A DNA stretch of 22,249 nt from Desulfobacterales bacterium. Its GTDB lineage: Bacteria > Desulfobacterota > Desulfobacteria > Desulfobacterales > Desulfosalsimonadaceae. How positions within the stretch are numbered: the stretch's first letter is position 1; every line of letters begins with the position of its first letter. The notes under the pieces are model-generated. The model was not told the origin of the DNA, ran no database searches, and was given only the letters and a program-made list of their open reading frames with translations. The position numbers were made by a program, and so were the translations under genes. Shown in pieces: positions 14,434 through 21,777 of the stretch. The DNA is taken from contig SLIE01000154.1 of NCBI GenBank assembly GCA_007135795.1, forward strand, positions 1 through 22,249, given 5' to 3'.

Positions 14434-15543
14434 GTGCCATCATCCATCGCCTTATGGGCCGGGGGAAAAGCGTTTTCCAGAATCAAACAAGGTAAAATCG
14501 GCCCGGATGACGTAAAAATTATTGCCGGCGCCGCTGGAGGGCCGAAATGGCTTATTTTAAATCATCTTGACCGTACGCTTTTTTCATCATGGCTCAATCT
14601 TCGGAAATCTCCCTTGTTTATGGTTGGGTCATCCATCGGCGCATGGCGCATGGCCACTGTTTCCGCAAAAAACCCGACAGAGGCAATCGATTGTTTTCAA
14701 GACGCTTACCTGGATCAGGTTTTCGGTTTTCACCCACCCATGCACAAGGTCAACCGAGTAATAGAAACCGTACTGGACAAGCTGCTGGAAAGCTCCGGAA
14801 TCAATGATATCCTGTCTCACCCATGGTATCGCTTAAATATAATGGCCGTGCGCTGCAAAGGCATGACCGCCAGTGACAAAAAAGCAAAACTGGCCCCGGC
14901 GCTGGCAATGGCGGCTCTGGGAAACACGGTCGCTCGAAAAACCCTGGGGTTGTTTTTTGAAAGAACCCTGTTTTATGACCCCCGGGACATCCCGCCATTT
15001 TATGCCATGAACGGATTCCCCATTCGCCAGGTCCCCCTGAGCACTGAAAACATTAAACCAGCGCTTATGGCAAGCGGATCGGTTCCCCTTCTCATGCCGG
15101 GCGTCAAAGATATCCCCGGCGCTCCTCCCGGTGTATACCGGGACGGTGGGATCATCGATTATCACATGAATATCAATTTCATGAACAACCCGGATGGGCT
15201 GAACAAACAAGATGGCATCACCTTGTTTCCCCATTATTCCCCTCAATTCGTCCCTGGTTGGCTCGATAAGAAGATTTTCTGGCGCGGGCCCGATTTTTCT
15301 TTCATGGACCAGGTCCTGATGATCACCCCGGCAAAAGAATTCATTAACCGCCTGCCATATGGAAAAATTACCGACAGATCCGACTTCACCCGGTTTGCCG
15401 GAAAAGATAAAGAACGGGTGGAATACTGGAAGACCGTAATCGATATGGGCCGCCAACTGGCGGATGAATTCATGGAAGCCCTGGAAACCGGTAAGATTGA
15501 AGAAATGATCCGACCGATATCCACGATGCCCTATAAAGGATAA
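14434..15543 (+). CDS. Patatin-like phospholipase family protein
   Basis: This 369-residue protein has a patatin-type serine hydrolase core. GAAGGPKWL (residues 32-40) sits where the oxyanion-hole glycines lie. The nucleophile elbow is GSSIG (65-69, Ser67), and the dyad aspartate motif is DGG (Asp237), followed by IIDYHMN. Patatin enzymes use this Ser-Asp dyad to deacylate lipids. The substrate is unknown; in this setting release of fatty acids that feed the neighbouring acyl-CoA genes is possible but only inferred. There is no signal peptide, so it is probably cytoplasmic or membrane-peripheral. The start is GTG, chosen because AAAGGAAA lies 7 bases upstream. It stands 131 bases before the next gene on the same strand, with no terminator seen between them. 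Confidence 0.88.
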   Translation: MPSSIALWAGGKAFSRIKQGKIGPDDVKIIAGAAGGPKWLILNHLDRTLFSSWLNLRKSPLFMVGSSIGAWRMATVSAKNPTEAIDCFQDAYLDQVFGFHPPMHKVNRVIETVLDKLLESSGINDILSHPWYRLNIMAVRCKGMTASDKKAKLAPALAMAALGNTVARKTLGLFFERTLFYDPRDIPPFYAMNGFPIRQVPLSTENIKPALMASGSVPLLMPGVKDIPGAPPGVYRDGGIIDYHMNINFMNNPDGLNKQDGITLFPHYSPQFVPGWLDKKIFWRGPDFSFMDQVLMITPAKEFINRLPYGKITDRSDFTRFAGKDKERVEYWKTVIDMGRQLADEFMEALETGKIEEMIRPISTMPYKG

Positions 15544-15673
15544 TCGTTCCGCGAATTACCGGAACATCCAAACAGCGAGGGTGGCACTCTAAAATGCATG
15601 TATTATGATCTATAAATATATCCGGATCAAAGTGGAATATCCGATGTAATTAACCGATCCCCAGGAGAAGATC

Positions 15674-16786
15674 ATGTCAAAATTATTCGAAAAAATTTTA
15701 ATTAACAAAATGCAGATAAAAAACCGGTTTGTTCGCTCCGCCACCTGGGAGGGGATGGCCTCAAGTGATGGATATGCTACGCCACAGTTGATTGAAACAA
15801 TGAAAGCACTTGCAGAAGGGGAAGTCGGCCTGATTATTTCCAGCCACGCATACGTCCGCCCCGAGGGACAAGCCGGAAAGTGGCAACTTGGCATTTACAC
15901 TGACGAACAGATCCCGAAACTCGGTGAAATGACATCATCGGTACATCCGGCTGGGGCGAAAATTATTGCACAACTGGCTCATTCCGGCACGCAGGCAGAT
16001 GAAAAGATAACCGGGACAACCCCCATGGCGGTATCCCTGTTTGACGGTCTCGCTGATTCACCCCGGAAAGAATTTTCCACCGACGACATCCACGAACTCG
16101 TCATTGCATATACCGAAGCCGCTGTTCGGGCGAAAAAAGCCGGATTCGATGGTGTTCAGGTCCACAGTGCCCACGGCTATCTGTTAAGCCAGTTTTTATC
16201 ACCATACTTCAACAGACGCACGGACGATTATGGTGGAAGCATTGAAAACCGGACGAAAATCCATGTTAGAATCCTGAAGGCCATTCGCGCTGCCACTGGC
16301 TACGACTACCCCATTTTGATGAAACTGAACTGTGAGGACTTCAGCGAAAACGGACTGTCATCTGATGATGCGCTAAAGGCCGCCGAGATCTTCGCGCATG
16401 CCGGTCTCGATGCCCTGGAGTTAAGCGGTGGCATCCTGACTAACAACAGCAAGCTCTCTCCAAGCCGTACCGGCATAAAAGCCGAAGACAACGAAGCTTA
16501 CTTCAGGGATGCGGCACGGCTTTTCAAGGAAAAACTCAATATACCGCTCATTTTGGTGGGCGGAATCCGCTCATTTTCCGTCGCGGAAAATGTGGTCGAA
16601 AACAACATCGCAGATATGATTTCTCTCTCCCGTCCCCTTATTCGGGAACCTGACCTGATCAAGCGCTGGCAATCCGGTGATCTCAGACCGGCGGAATGCA
16701 ACTCGGACAACTTATGCTTCAAACCCGCGATAAAGGGTCAGGGCATTTACTGTCTTTCCCGGGAACGGGAGCAGCAGCAGAAATAG
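15674..16786 (+). CDS. NADH:flavin oxidoreductase, old yellow enzyme family (single-domain)
   Basis: This 370-residue TIM-barrel FMN enzyme shows family blocks RFVRSATWEGMAS near the N-terminus, QLAHSGTQA (100-108), VQVHSAHGYLLSQFLSPYFN (161-180, with His164 and His167), RTDDYGGSIENR, and VGGIRS for phosphate binding. It resembles the OYE barrel of 2,4-dienoyl-CoA and enoate reductases but lacks their C-terminal FAD/NAD domains. The C-terminus has C342-x2-D345-x2-C348-x11-C360, the layout of the family's 4Fe-4S motif with Asp replacing the second cysteine. It may reduce an activated C=C bond, for example in an enoyl-CoA, with electrons from another protein. The ATG follows CCAGGAGAAGATC. The 318 bases after it carry no gene. 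Confidence 0.88.
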   Translation: MSKLFEKILINKMQIKNRFVRSATWEGMASSDGYATPQLIETMKALAEGEVGLIISSHAYVRPEGQAGKWQLGIYTDEQIPKLGEMTSSVHPAGAKIIAQLAHSGTQADEKITGTTPMAVSLFDGLADSPRKEFSTDDIHELVIAYTEAAVRAKKAGFDGVQVHSAHGYLLSQFLSPYFNRRTDDYGGSIENRTKIHVRILKAIRAATGYDYPILMKLNCEDFSENGLSSDDALKAAEIFAHAGLDALELSGGILTNNSKLSPSRTGIKAEDNEAYFRDAARLFKEKLNIPLILVGGIRSFSVAENVVENNIADMISLSRPLIREPDLIKRWQSGDLRPAECNSDNLCFKPAIKGQGIYCLSREREQQQK

Positions 16787-17104
16787 AACAAATCATCGGT
16801 CCAGGCAGAAAGGTCCGGGCATAAAGACCCGGGCATGAAAAAATTGCCGGCAGCATATTGCGCCGCCGGCATAAAAAAAATCCTGCCCCTGCACCCCCAT
16901 TTCCCCTACATTCCCCATTTAACAGCCATCGAACAGATTCTTTCCGGATAATGTTTTCATTCGTTTTGAGAATTATCTCTTGACAAGTGACGTGCTTTTT
17001 ATCTATTTCTGGGCATATACTCGCATGTTTGAATTAACTCCGCTGACACTCTGCATCCGGCAAATCGGAGGCACTGCATATTAATTCACCAGGAGGACTA
17101 ACGC
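16787..17104. other. 318-base intergenic region with a GC hairpin and promoter-like sequence
   Basis: TGCCGGC (16845-16851) pairs with GCCGGCA (16865-16871). It is flanked by A-runs on the plus strand, so only minus-strand transcripts would get a T-tail, and no minus-strand gene lies nearby. TTGACA at 16980-16985 with a weak CTATTT 17 bases on could be a promoter for the following selenoprotein gene; TATACT at 17016-17021 is an alternative -10. Nothing else is recognised. Confidence 0.4.
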
Positions 17105-18421
17105 ATGACAGAAACCACCATCGTACTCGGCGGCAAGAAAAAAAGCCGGTTTATGGACAAAGTCAAGGAAATTTTGCCGGCCGGCAACCTTGATCTTTGT
17201 CTCACCTGCGGTGCCTGCTCTTCCGGATGCCCGGCGACAGGCCTTGAAAACATGGACCCCCGGAAATTTCTTCGGATGTGTGTCCTTGGCATGGATGAAG
17301 AGATAAAATCCTCCACATGGCCGTGGATGTGCACCATGTGCCAACGCTGCATCTATGTATGCCCCATGCAAATCGACATCCCGCTGCTCATCTTCAATAC
17401 ACGAGCAAGCTGGCCCAGGGAAGAAAGGCCCAAGGGAATCCTCGGGTCCTGTGACCTTGCCCTGAAAAACGATACGGGCAGTGCCATGGGGACCAATGAA
17501 GAGGATTTCGAGTTCGTGGTCAACGACGTGCTGGAGGAATACCGCGAGGCGCAACCGGAATTCGCGGACATGGAAGCACCCATAGACAAAATGGGAGCCG
17601 AGTTTTTCCTGAACCAGAACTCGAGAGAGCCTGTCACCGAACCCGATGAAATGCTTCCCCTGTGGAAGATCCTTCATCTTGCCGGTGCAAACTGGACTTA
17701 CGGGTCCAAGGGGTGGGCAGGTGAAAACTACTGCATGTTTCTGGCTGACAACGACTCATGGAAGCATCTTGTCCAGGTCGCCACGGACCAGACACACAAG
17801 CTGGGGTGCAAGACATACCTCAATACCGAGTGAGGGCACATTACCTTTGCAGTCCGGGCCGGACTGAAAAAATTCAACATCGAACATAACTTTGAAGTCA
17901 AAAATATTTATGAGTACTATGCAAAATGGATCCGGGAAGGCAAACTCAAGGTCAACTCGGACTGGAACAAAGACCTGAAGGTCAAGTTCACTGTCCAGGA
18001 TCCCTGCCAGATCGTCAGAAAAAGCTATGGGGACGCCATTGCCGAAGATCTCCGATTTGTCGTCAAATCCGTAGTCGGGGAAGAAAATTTTATCGACATG
18101 ACCCCGAATCGTTCCAATAATTATTGTTGCGGCGGCGGTGGTGGTTTTCTGCAATCCGGTTACAAGGAGGAACGTCTGAATTACGGACGCCTCAAGGACG
18201 AGCAAATCCAGGCAACAGGCGCATCCTACTGCATTGCCGGATGCCACAACTGTCACGCCCAGATTCATGAATTAAGCGAACACTACGGCGGCAATTATGG
18301 CGTGGTTCACATGTGGACCCTTATCTGCCTCTCTCTTGGCATCCTCGGACCCAATGAGCGAGAGTACTTGCTGGACGACCTTAAGGAAGTCAACGTGTTT
18401 CACCCTGAGTCCGCAATGTAG
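17105..18421 (+). CDS. Selenocysteine-containing HdrD-like (Fe-S)-binding oxidoreductase
   Basis: Reading through the in-frame TGA at 17831-17833 as Sec243 gives one 438-residue protein. Residues 32-42 (CLTCGACSSGC) and 76-86 (CTMCQRCIYVC) are two 4Fe-4S ferredoxin-type motifs, as in HdrC and GlpC. Two CCG-type modules follow. The first ends NTE-Sec-GH, where relatives have NTECGH, so Sec replaces a cluster/active-site cysteine. The second has Cys301, the Cys341-Cys342 pair in NNYCCGGGGG, and Cys376, Cys380 and Cys383. Such proteins pass electrons between Fe-S donors, quinone or disulfide-type acceptors and flavoproteins; the partner is unknown. The 195 codons after the TGA are intact and family-like and a SECIS-like hairpin follows, so this is not a pseudogene. 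The ATG follows CAGGAGGACTAACGC. Selenoproteins of this Fe-S oxidoreductase class are known in Deltaproteobacteria. Confidence 0.88.
17831..17870 (+). promoter_or_regulatory. UGA (Sec) codon with downstream bacterial SECIS-like hairpin
   Basis: After the TGA (17831-17833), CAGTCCG (17850-17856) and CGGACTG (17860-17866) form a perfect 7-bp stem around a GGC loop. A TTT/AAA extension lies below a single G-A mismatch. The apical loop begins 23 bases after the TGA, inside the window used by bacterial SECIS elements, and has a G at its start. This is the signal that SelB would need to insert Sec. Confidence 0.8.
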
Positions 18422-18435
18422 TAACTGAATATCTT

Positions 18436-18501
18436 GAACCACGAAGGCGGACAAGGTCTGCACGAAAACCGGGCTTCTTCAAGCCTTCGTGGTTCTTTTT
18501 T
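18436..18501 (+). terminator. Intrinsic terminator after the selenoprotein gene
   Basis: GAACCACGAAGGC (18436-18448) and GCCTTCGTGGTTC (18483-18495) form a perfect 13-bp stem around a 34-base loop, followed at once by TTTTTT. It begins 14 bases after the stop codon of the selenoprotein gene and ends the plus-strand transcript before the next small gene. Confidence 0.85.
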
Positions 18502-18532
18502 GAATGCCTTTTGGGAGCATGGGGATAGTACA

Positions 18533-18943
18533 ATGGAACAAGCAATGTCCATTGAGGCGCTACAGCAAAAAAGATACAAATCCCTTCTCGTCTCAAAAAA
18601 GGCGGCCCGGATGCATCCCGAAGAATACCGGGCCGCAAGAGAAATCGTTCGGCACGTGATTTCCAACACAATCGATATCAGTCATTACGAATCCACAGCC
18701 AAAAAACTTGCCCGACTCCTCGAGATCCTGATGCAAGACACCTCGGAATCGATATTTTCCTATTTTCACGAAAACATCGATCCCCGCAAACAAGGCCGGC
18801 CGGGGTTTTTACGGGTCATGTGCATCGATCTCGACCGGCAAATGGAATGCATCGACCAGGTCCGCGCCGACGATTTAAAACCCCGGGTGATCACATTCGA
18901 TCATTTCCGCAGAAACAACGATAGCGAAACACCATTGCCATAA
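18533..18943 (+). CDS. Hypothetical protein, 135 residues
   Basis: I do not recognise this protein. From the ATG at 18533 (GGGGATAG lies upstream) it has 135 residues, is soluble, and looks mostly helical with a basic N-terminal half (QQKRYKSLLVSKKAARMHPE, then YRAAREIVRHVISNTIDIS). A region rich in hydrophobic heptads (TAKKLARLLEILMQDTSESI) follows, and the C-terminal half carries PRKQGRPGFLRVMCIDLDRQ. There is no signal peptide, metal-binding cysteine motif or membrane helix. Starting further upstream would put the N-terminus inside the terminator stem at 18436-18501, so the 18533 start is preferred. It converges on the ThiC-family gene with only 8 bases between stops and is probably transcribed from its own promoter after the terminator. 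Confidence 0.6.
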   Translation: MEQAMSIEALQQKRYKSLLVSKKAARMHPEEYRAAREIVRHVISNTIDISHYESTAKKLARLLEILMQDTSESIFSYFHENIDPRKQGRPGFLRVMCIDLDRQMECIDQVRADDLKPRVITFDHFRRNNDSETPLP

Positions 18944-18951
18944 GTCCGTTT

Positions 18952-20265
18952 TCAGGCAGACTTTTTATCGCCACCGATATCTGCCCCAAACACCTCCATT
19001 CCTTTTTTCATAGCGCAAAAGTCACCACACATACTACAGGTCTCTTCTTTTGCCGGCTTTCGGGAGTCCCTGATTTCGCGGGCTTTTTCAGGAAACAAAA
19101 GCCGTGATTCGAGGCTCTTCCAATCCATCTCCCGCCGTGCCATGGACGCTGCCTTTTCATTGTCCCGACGATCCGGATACTTGGAAATATCCCCGATGTG
19201 AACAGCCAGGCGGGTGGCCCTTACCCCCTCCCGTACGTCATCTGCATCCGGCAGCGCCAGGTGCTCGGCCGGTGTGATGTAACAGACCAGATCCGCACCA
19301 TATCTGGCGGAACTTGCCGCGCCAATGGCGGCCGAGATATGATCGTAACCGGCACCCGTGTCCGTGGGAATCGGTCCCAGCACATAATAGGGCGCATTCC
19401 CGGACATGCGTTTTTCAAGAATAATATTCGCCTCGATTTCATCCAACGGCACATGTCCCGGCCCTTCCACCATCATCTGGCATCCCATCTCCCTCCCGAG
19501 TTCGGCAAGTTCGCAGTTTATAACCATTTCAGATACCTGCGCCCGGTCATGGCTGTCATGAATGGCCCCGGCACGGATGCCGTTTCCAAGAGACAAAACA
19601 CCATCGTATTTTTTCATCAGGCCGCATACCCGGTCAAACTGCTCATATAACGGGTTTTCCTTCCGGTTCTGGGCCATCCAGGCCACCATAAAGGTCCCCC
19701 CCTTGGAAGCAAGTCCGCCATAACGAAATTTCTGTTTCTTCAACCGCTCAACCGTGTATTGATTGATTCCACAGTGAATGGCCATGAAACTGATACCATC
19801 CGAAAGCTGCCTTTCAATCAGTTCAAACAGGTATTCGGCGTCAAGTTTTGCGGGGTTTTTGTATTTCCGGATGGTTTCGGCAAACGCCTGGTACAATGGC
19901 ACGTTCCCCACCGGAAGATTCGTCGCGGCCAGAACCGCCCGCCGCACAACATCGAGATCACCCCCGGCGGAAAGCTCCATCAGTGTATCCGCCTGCTCGG
20001 CCTCAGCTGCTTTTGCCTTTTCCACCTCGGCGCCGATGTTGCAGACATCTGACGATGTGCCGATAGAGGCGTTCACTTTTGTTCTAAGCCCTTTTCCAAT
20101 CCCCACAATTTTTTGATCCGGCCGTCCGGGATGGGACAGAATCACGATTTCACCACACGCCACCCGCGCCCGCACTATTTCCGGGGACAACCCCTCTGAT
20201 TTAGCCACCATGCTTACCGGTGTCGTAATAATCCCTTGCCTTGCCTTTTCAATTTGTGTCTGCAT
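18952..20265 (-). CDS. bzaF: ThiC-family radical SAM enzyme, probable 5-hydroxybenzimidazole synthase BzaF (generic annotation: phosphomethylpyrimidine synthase ThiC)
   Basis: ThiC-superfamily membership is clear over the full 437 residues, including EGPGHVPLDEIEAN (267-280), GYDHISAAIGAA and the C-terminal cluster motif CSMCGDFC (Cys410, Cys413, Cys417). True ThiC enzymes turn aminoimidazole ribotide into HMP phosphate; the paralogues BzaA/B/F make 5-hydroxybenzimidazole, the B12 lower-ligand precursor, from the same substrate. Several near-invariant ThiC motifs, quoted from memory, are altered: NANIG is NASIG (65-69), DLSTGG is ELSAGG (97-102), SLGDGLRPG is SLGNGIRAG (225-233), and GPLVTDIAPGYDHI is GPIPTDTGAGYDHI (297-310). 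The ANxNH segment is replaced by LSHPGRP. A cobalamin riboswitch, not a TPP riboswitch, precedes it. I used the ATG at 20265, which has AAAGGAG 7 bases upstream. Family certain; BzaF function likely. Confidence 0.8.
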   Translation of the reverse strand: MQTQIEKARQGIITTPVSMVAKSEGLSPEIVRARVACGEIVILSHPGRPDQKIVGIGKGLRTKVNASIGTSSDVCNIGAEVEKAKAAEAEQADTLMELSAGGDLDVVRRAVLAATNLPVGNVPLYQAFAETIRKYKNPAKLDAEYLFELIERQLSDGISFMAIHCGINQYTVERLKKQKFRYGGLASKGGTFMVAWMAQNRKENPLYEQFDRVCGLMKKYDGVLSLGNGIRAGAIHDSHDRAQVSEMVINCELAELGREMGCQMMVEGPGHVPLDEIEANIILEKRMSGNAPYYVLGPIPTDTGAGYDHISAAIGAASSARYGADLVCYITPAEHLALPDADDVREGVRATRLAVHIGDISKYPDRRDNEKAASMARREMDWKSLESRLLFPEKAREIRDSRKPAKEETCSMCGDFCAMKKGMEVFGADIGGDKKSA

Positions 20266-20333
20266 GACATCTCCTTTCAAAAATTGATCCGTTCGTAATC
20301 GTTCTTGCTTTTGGCCTGTCCCCATCAAATTTC

Positions 20334-20384
20334 AAAAAAAAAAAAGGGTTCTGACAGGAGATTTCACTCCTGTCAGAACCCTTT
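20334..20384 (-). terminator. Riboswitch expression-platform terminator upstream of the ThiC-family gene
   Basis: AAAGGGTTCTGACAGGAG (20343-20360) and its exact complement (20367-20384) form an 18-bp stem around a 6-base loop. On the minus strand it ends in 12 T residues (20334-20345). It lies between the cobalamin aptamer and the gene start at 20265, so it would stop the transcript unless an antiterminator forms. ACAGGA on the minus strand (20394-20399) repeats the 5' stem arm and could compete for the 3' arm. Confidence 0.9.
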
Positions 20385-20408
20385 ACCATCGAATCCTGTA
20401 AAATGCTT

Positions 20409-20571
20409 TTTCAGTCCGTCTTCTGGCTTCCGGCTATCAAAAGACCTGGCCTTCCCGCCGGTTGTGCCGACAGTGACCGTCCGTTTCCGGACATTTCCTT
20501 AAAATAGATCTTTTGTTCCGGTTACAGCGATGGGATCGCCGCGGTTTTTCACCGCGTTCCGTTAACTGAAA
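20409..20571 (-). promoter_or_regulatory. Cobalamin (B12) riboswitch aptamer
   Basis: On the minus strand the leader shows the cobalamin riboswitch core. The closing stem is TTTCAGT (20565-20571) with ACTGAAA (20409-20415). Then come CGCGGTGAAAAACCGCGG and GATCCCATCGCTGTAACCGG (the conserved CTGTAACCGG-type segment). Further on are CACTGTCGGCACAACC, GGCGGGAAGGC, and the B12 box AAGCCAGAAGACGG near the 3' end. A strong terminator follows, which suggests transcription-termination control with B12 turning the gene off. A TPP riboswitch signature (CTGAGA, ACCTGATC) was looked for and not seen. Confidence 0.9.
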
Positions 20572-20593
20572 GACAAGTCGTACAATTTTAAAT

Positions 20594-20622
20594 ACGATAC
20601 AAAAAGCAACCTTTGCCGTCAA
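20594..20622 (-). promoter_or_regulatory. Sigma70-like promoter of the riboswitch/ThiC-family transcript
   Basis: On the minus strand TTGACG (20617-20622) and TATCGT (20594-20599) are separated by exactly 17 bases. The predicted start lies around 20586, about 15 bases before the riboswitch closing stem, which supports the assignment. Confidence 0.7.
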
Positions 20623-20753
20623 TCTATTTATCGGTTCTCTCAAAAAATTTTTTCAAACGCATCCTGTAACAATCTCGTATTTGAGAGCATTTGCAACACA
20701 ACGCGTCCCTGAGAATTATCCTTAAACAGGCCGTATCCCGGATTATCAACGAA

Positions 20754-21371
20754 TTAAAATAAAGGAAGGTAGTAGATCGCGAATCCAAAAAACAGAAAGG
20801 CGACAACTATAAAGATAATGGCAATCATTGCCAACAGACCATCCCGGGCGGTCACTGCCAGCCCGCATATCATGAGGAAAATTCCGGCGACATTGCCACT
20901 TCCCGGAATAAATTCCATCAAGGGGATGACCAGCACCATGAGAATGGTCATAACAGCGATGAGATGATTTCCGGCACTGTTCGTCAGAAACTTGAATCGG
21001 GGTCGGGTAAACCGATCTATGAATCTTGCAACCGGGCGCATCCAGCTAATCGCCTTGCGTAATTTTCCCTGATCCATCGATCGTCTGAGAATCCACTGCG
21101 GCAGCCAGAAGTGATCCCGGTGAAAGAGCAATTGTAGCGAGGTCAGTAAGACGATCATGCCCATCAGTGTCGGTACGCCGGGGATATAACCGATAATGGG
21201 CGCCGTTATGATGATTCCGGTTACAAGGAGCACCGGGCCGAACGAGCGACGCCCCATTGATTCCATAATCACGGCAATCGAGACGCGATCACGGTCTTGA
21301 GCGAGCTTGTCAATCAGGTCAAGCACCGCCTCTATGCTTGTAAGTTCCTCTTTTACATTCTTGCGTGCCAT
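20754..21371 (-). CDS. ExoD-family integral membrane protein (exopolysaccharide synthesis, ExoD)
   Basis: This 205-residue protein matches the ExoD family. A short charged N-terminus (SIEAVLDLIDKLAQDRDRVS) is followed by the typical RSFGPVLLVTGIIITAPIIG and GVPTLMGMIVLLTSLQLLF segments. A basic loop comes next (WILRRSMDQGKLRKAISWMR, then RFTRPRFKFL), and two or three C-terminal hydrophobic helices end in AIYYLPLF. ExoD was named from rhizobial exopolysaccharide and alkaline-tolerance mutants; its biochemical activity is not established. The start is ambiguous: ATG at 21371 has only a weak GGA upstream, whereas a TTG three codons earlier (21380) has AGGA at better spacing. A TATAAT on the minus strand (21468-21473) could be its -10. 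It appears to be transcribed alone, reading toward the riboswitch promoter. Confidence 0.85.
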   Translation of the reverse strand: MARKNVKEELTSIEAVLDLIDKLAQDRDRVSIAVIMESMGRRSFGPVLLVTGIIITAPIIGYIPGVPTLMGMIVLLTSLQLLFHRDHFWLPQWILRRSMDQGKLRKAISWMRPVARFIDRFTRPRFKFLTNSAGNHLIAVMTILMVLVIPLMEFIPGSGNVAGIFLMICGLAVTARDGLLAMIAIIFIVVAFLFFGFAIYYLPLF

Positions 21372-21777
21372 TTGCAGCAATCCAGTTCAATCCTGAGTCA
21401 CAATGCATTCTTTAATTTATAAAACACTGCTTTCGTAATAGCACAGGCATATAACCAAGAGCCCCATATTATATTGTAAGCGCGATCTCTCCAAGTGACC
21501 ATGATCCGAAAAACAAGGCCGTCAACGTGATAGTTTTTGAACAACAGGACGCTTAGACGAGTTGTTGGCAGGAGACTGCACGGCTCGGCTTGAGCGTGCC
21601 TGGCCGGGTTGCCAGGCACGCAACACTTTCAACCGCCTGATGACCACATGATCTTGTACCGCAGATACCGCATACAAAAAAATGGGAGAATCGGCATATA
21701 GGGATTACCTTTATATTATTAAGATCAGGCACAATCGATCCATTCATTTCAAACCGCCCTGAAAGGAAAAATCCAAA
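21372..21777. other. 406-base divergent intergenic region with an 11-bp perfect hairpin
   Basis: The region separates the minus-strand exoD gene from the plus-strand methyltransferase and should hold both promoters. A minus-strand TATAAT lies at 21468-21473. GCGTGCCTGGC (21594-21604) and GCCAGGCACGC (21611-21621) form a perfect stem with loop CGGGTT and no T-run after it on either strand. No tRNA or gene is recognised. Confidence 0.45.

Noticed and set aside
16845..16871. Intrinsic terminator for the old-yellow-enzyme gene
   Set aside because: The hairpin is real, but on the plus strand it is followed by A residues, not T; a T-tail exists only for minus-strand transcripts, where no gene is seen.
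17105..17833. A 242-residue stand-alone Fe-S protein ending at the TGA, with the rest as a pseudogene
   Set aside because: The frame after the TGA stays open for 195 codons with family cysteine motifs, and the TGA sits at a conserved Cys position followed by a SECIS-like hairpin.
18434..18943. Longer start for the 135-residue hypothetical protein
   Set aside because: Its first codons would lie in the stem of the strong terminator at 18436-18501, and the better ribosome binding site precedes 18533.
20266..20600. TPP riboswitch upstream of the ThiC-family gene
   Set aside because: The TPP core words were not found on either strand; the conserved words match the cobalamin riboswitch.
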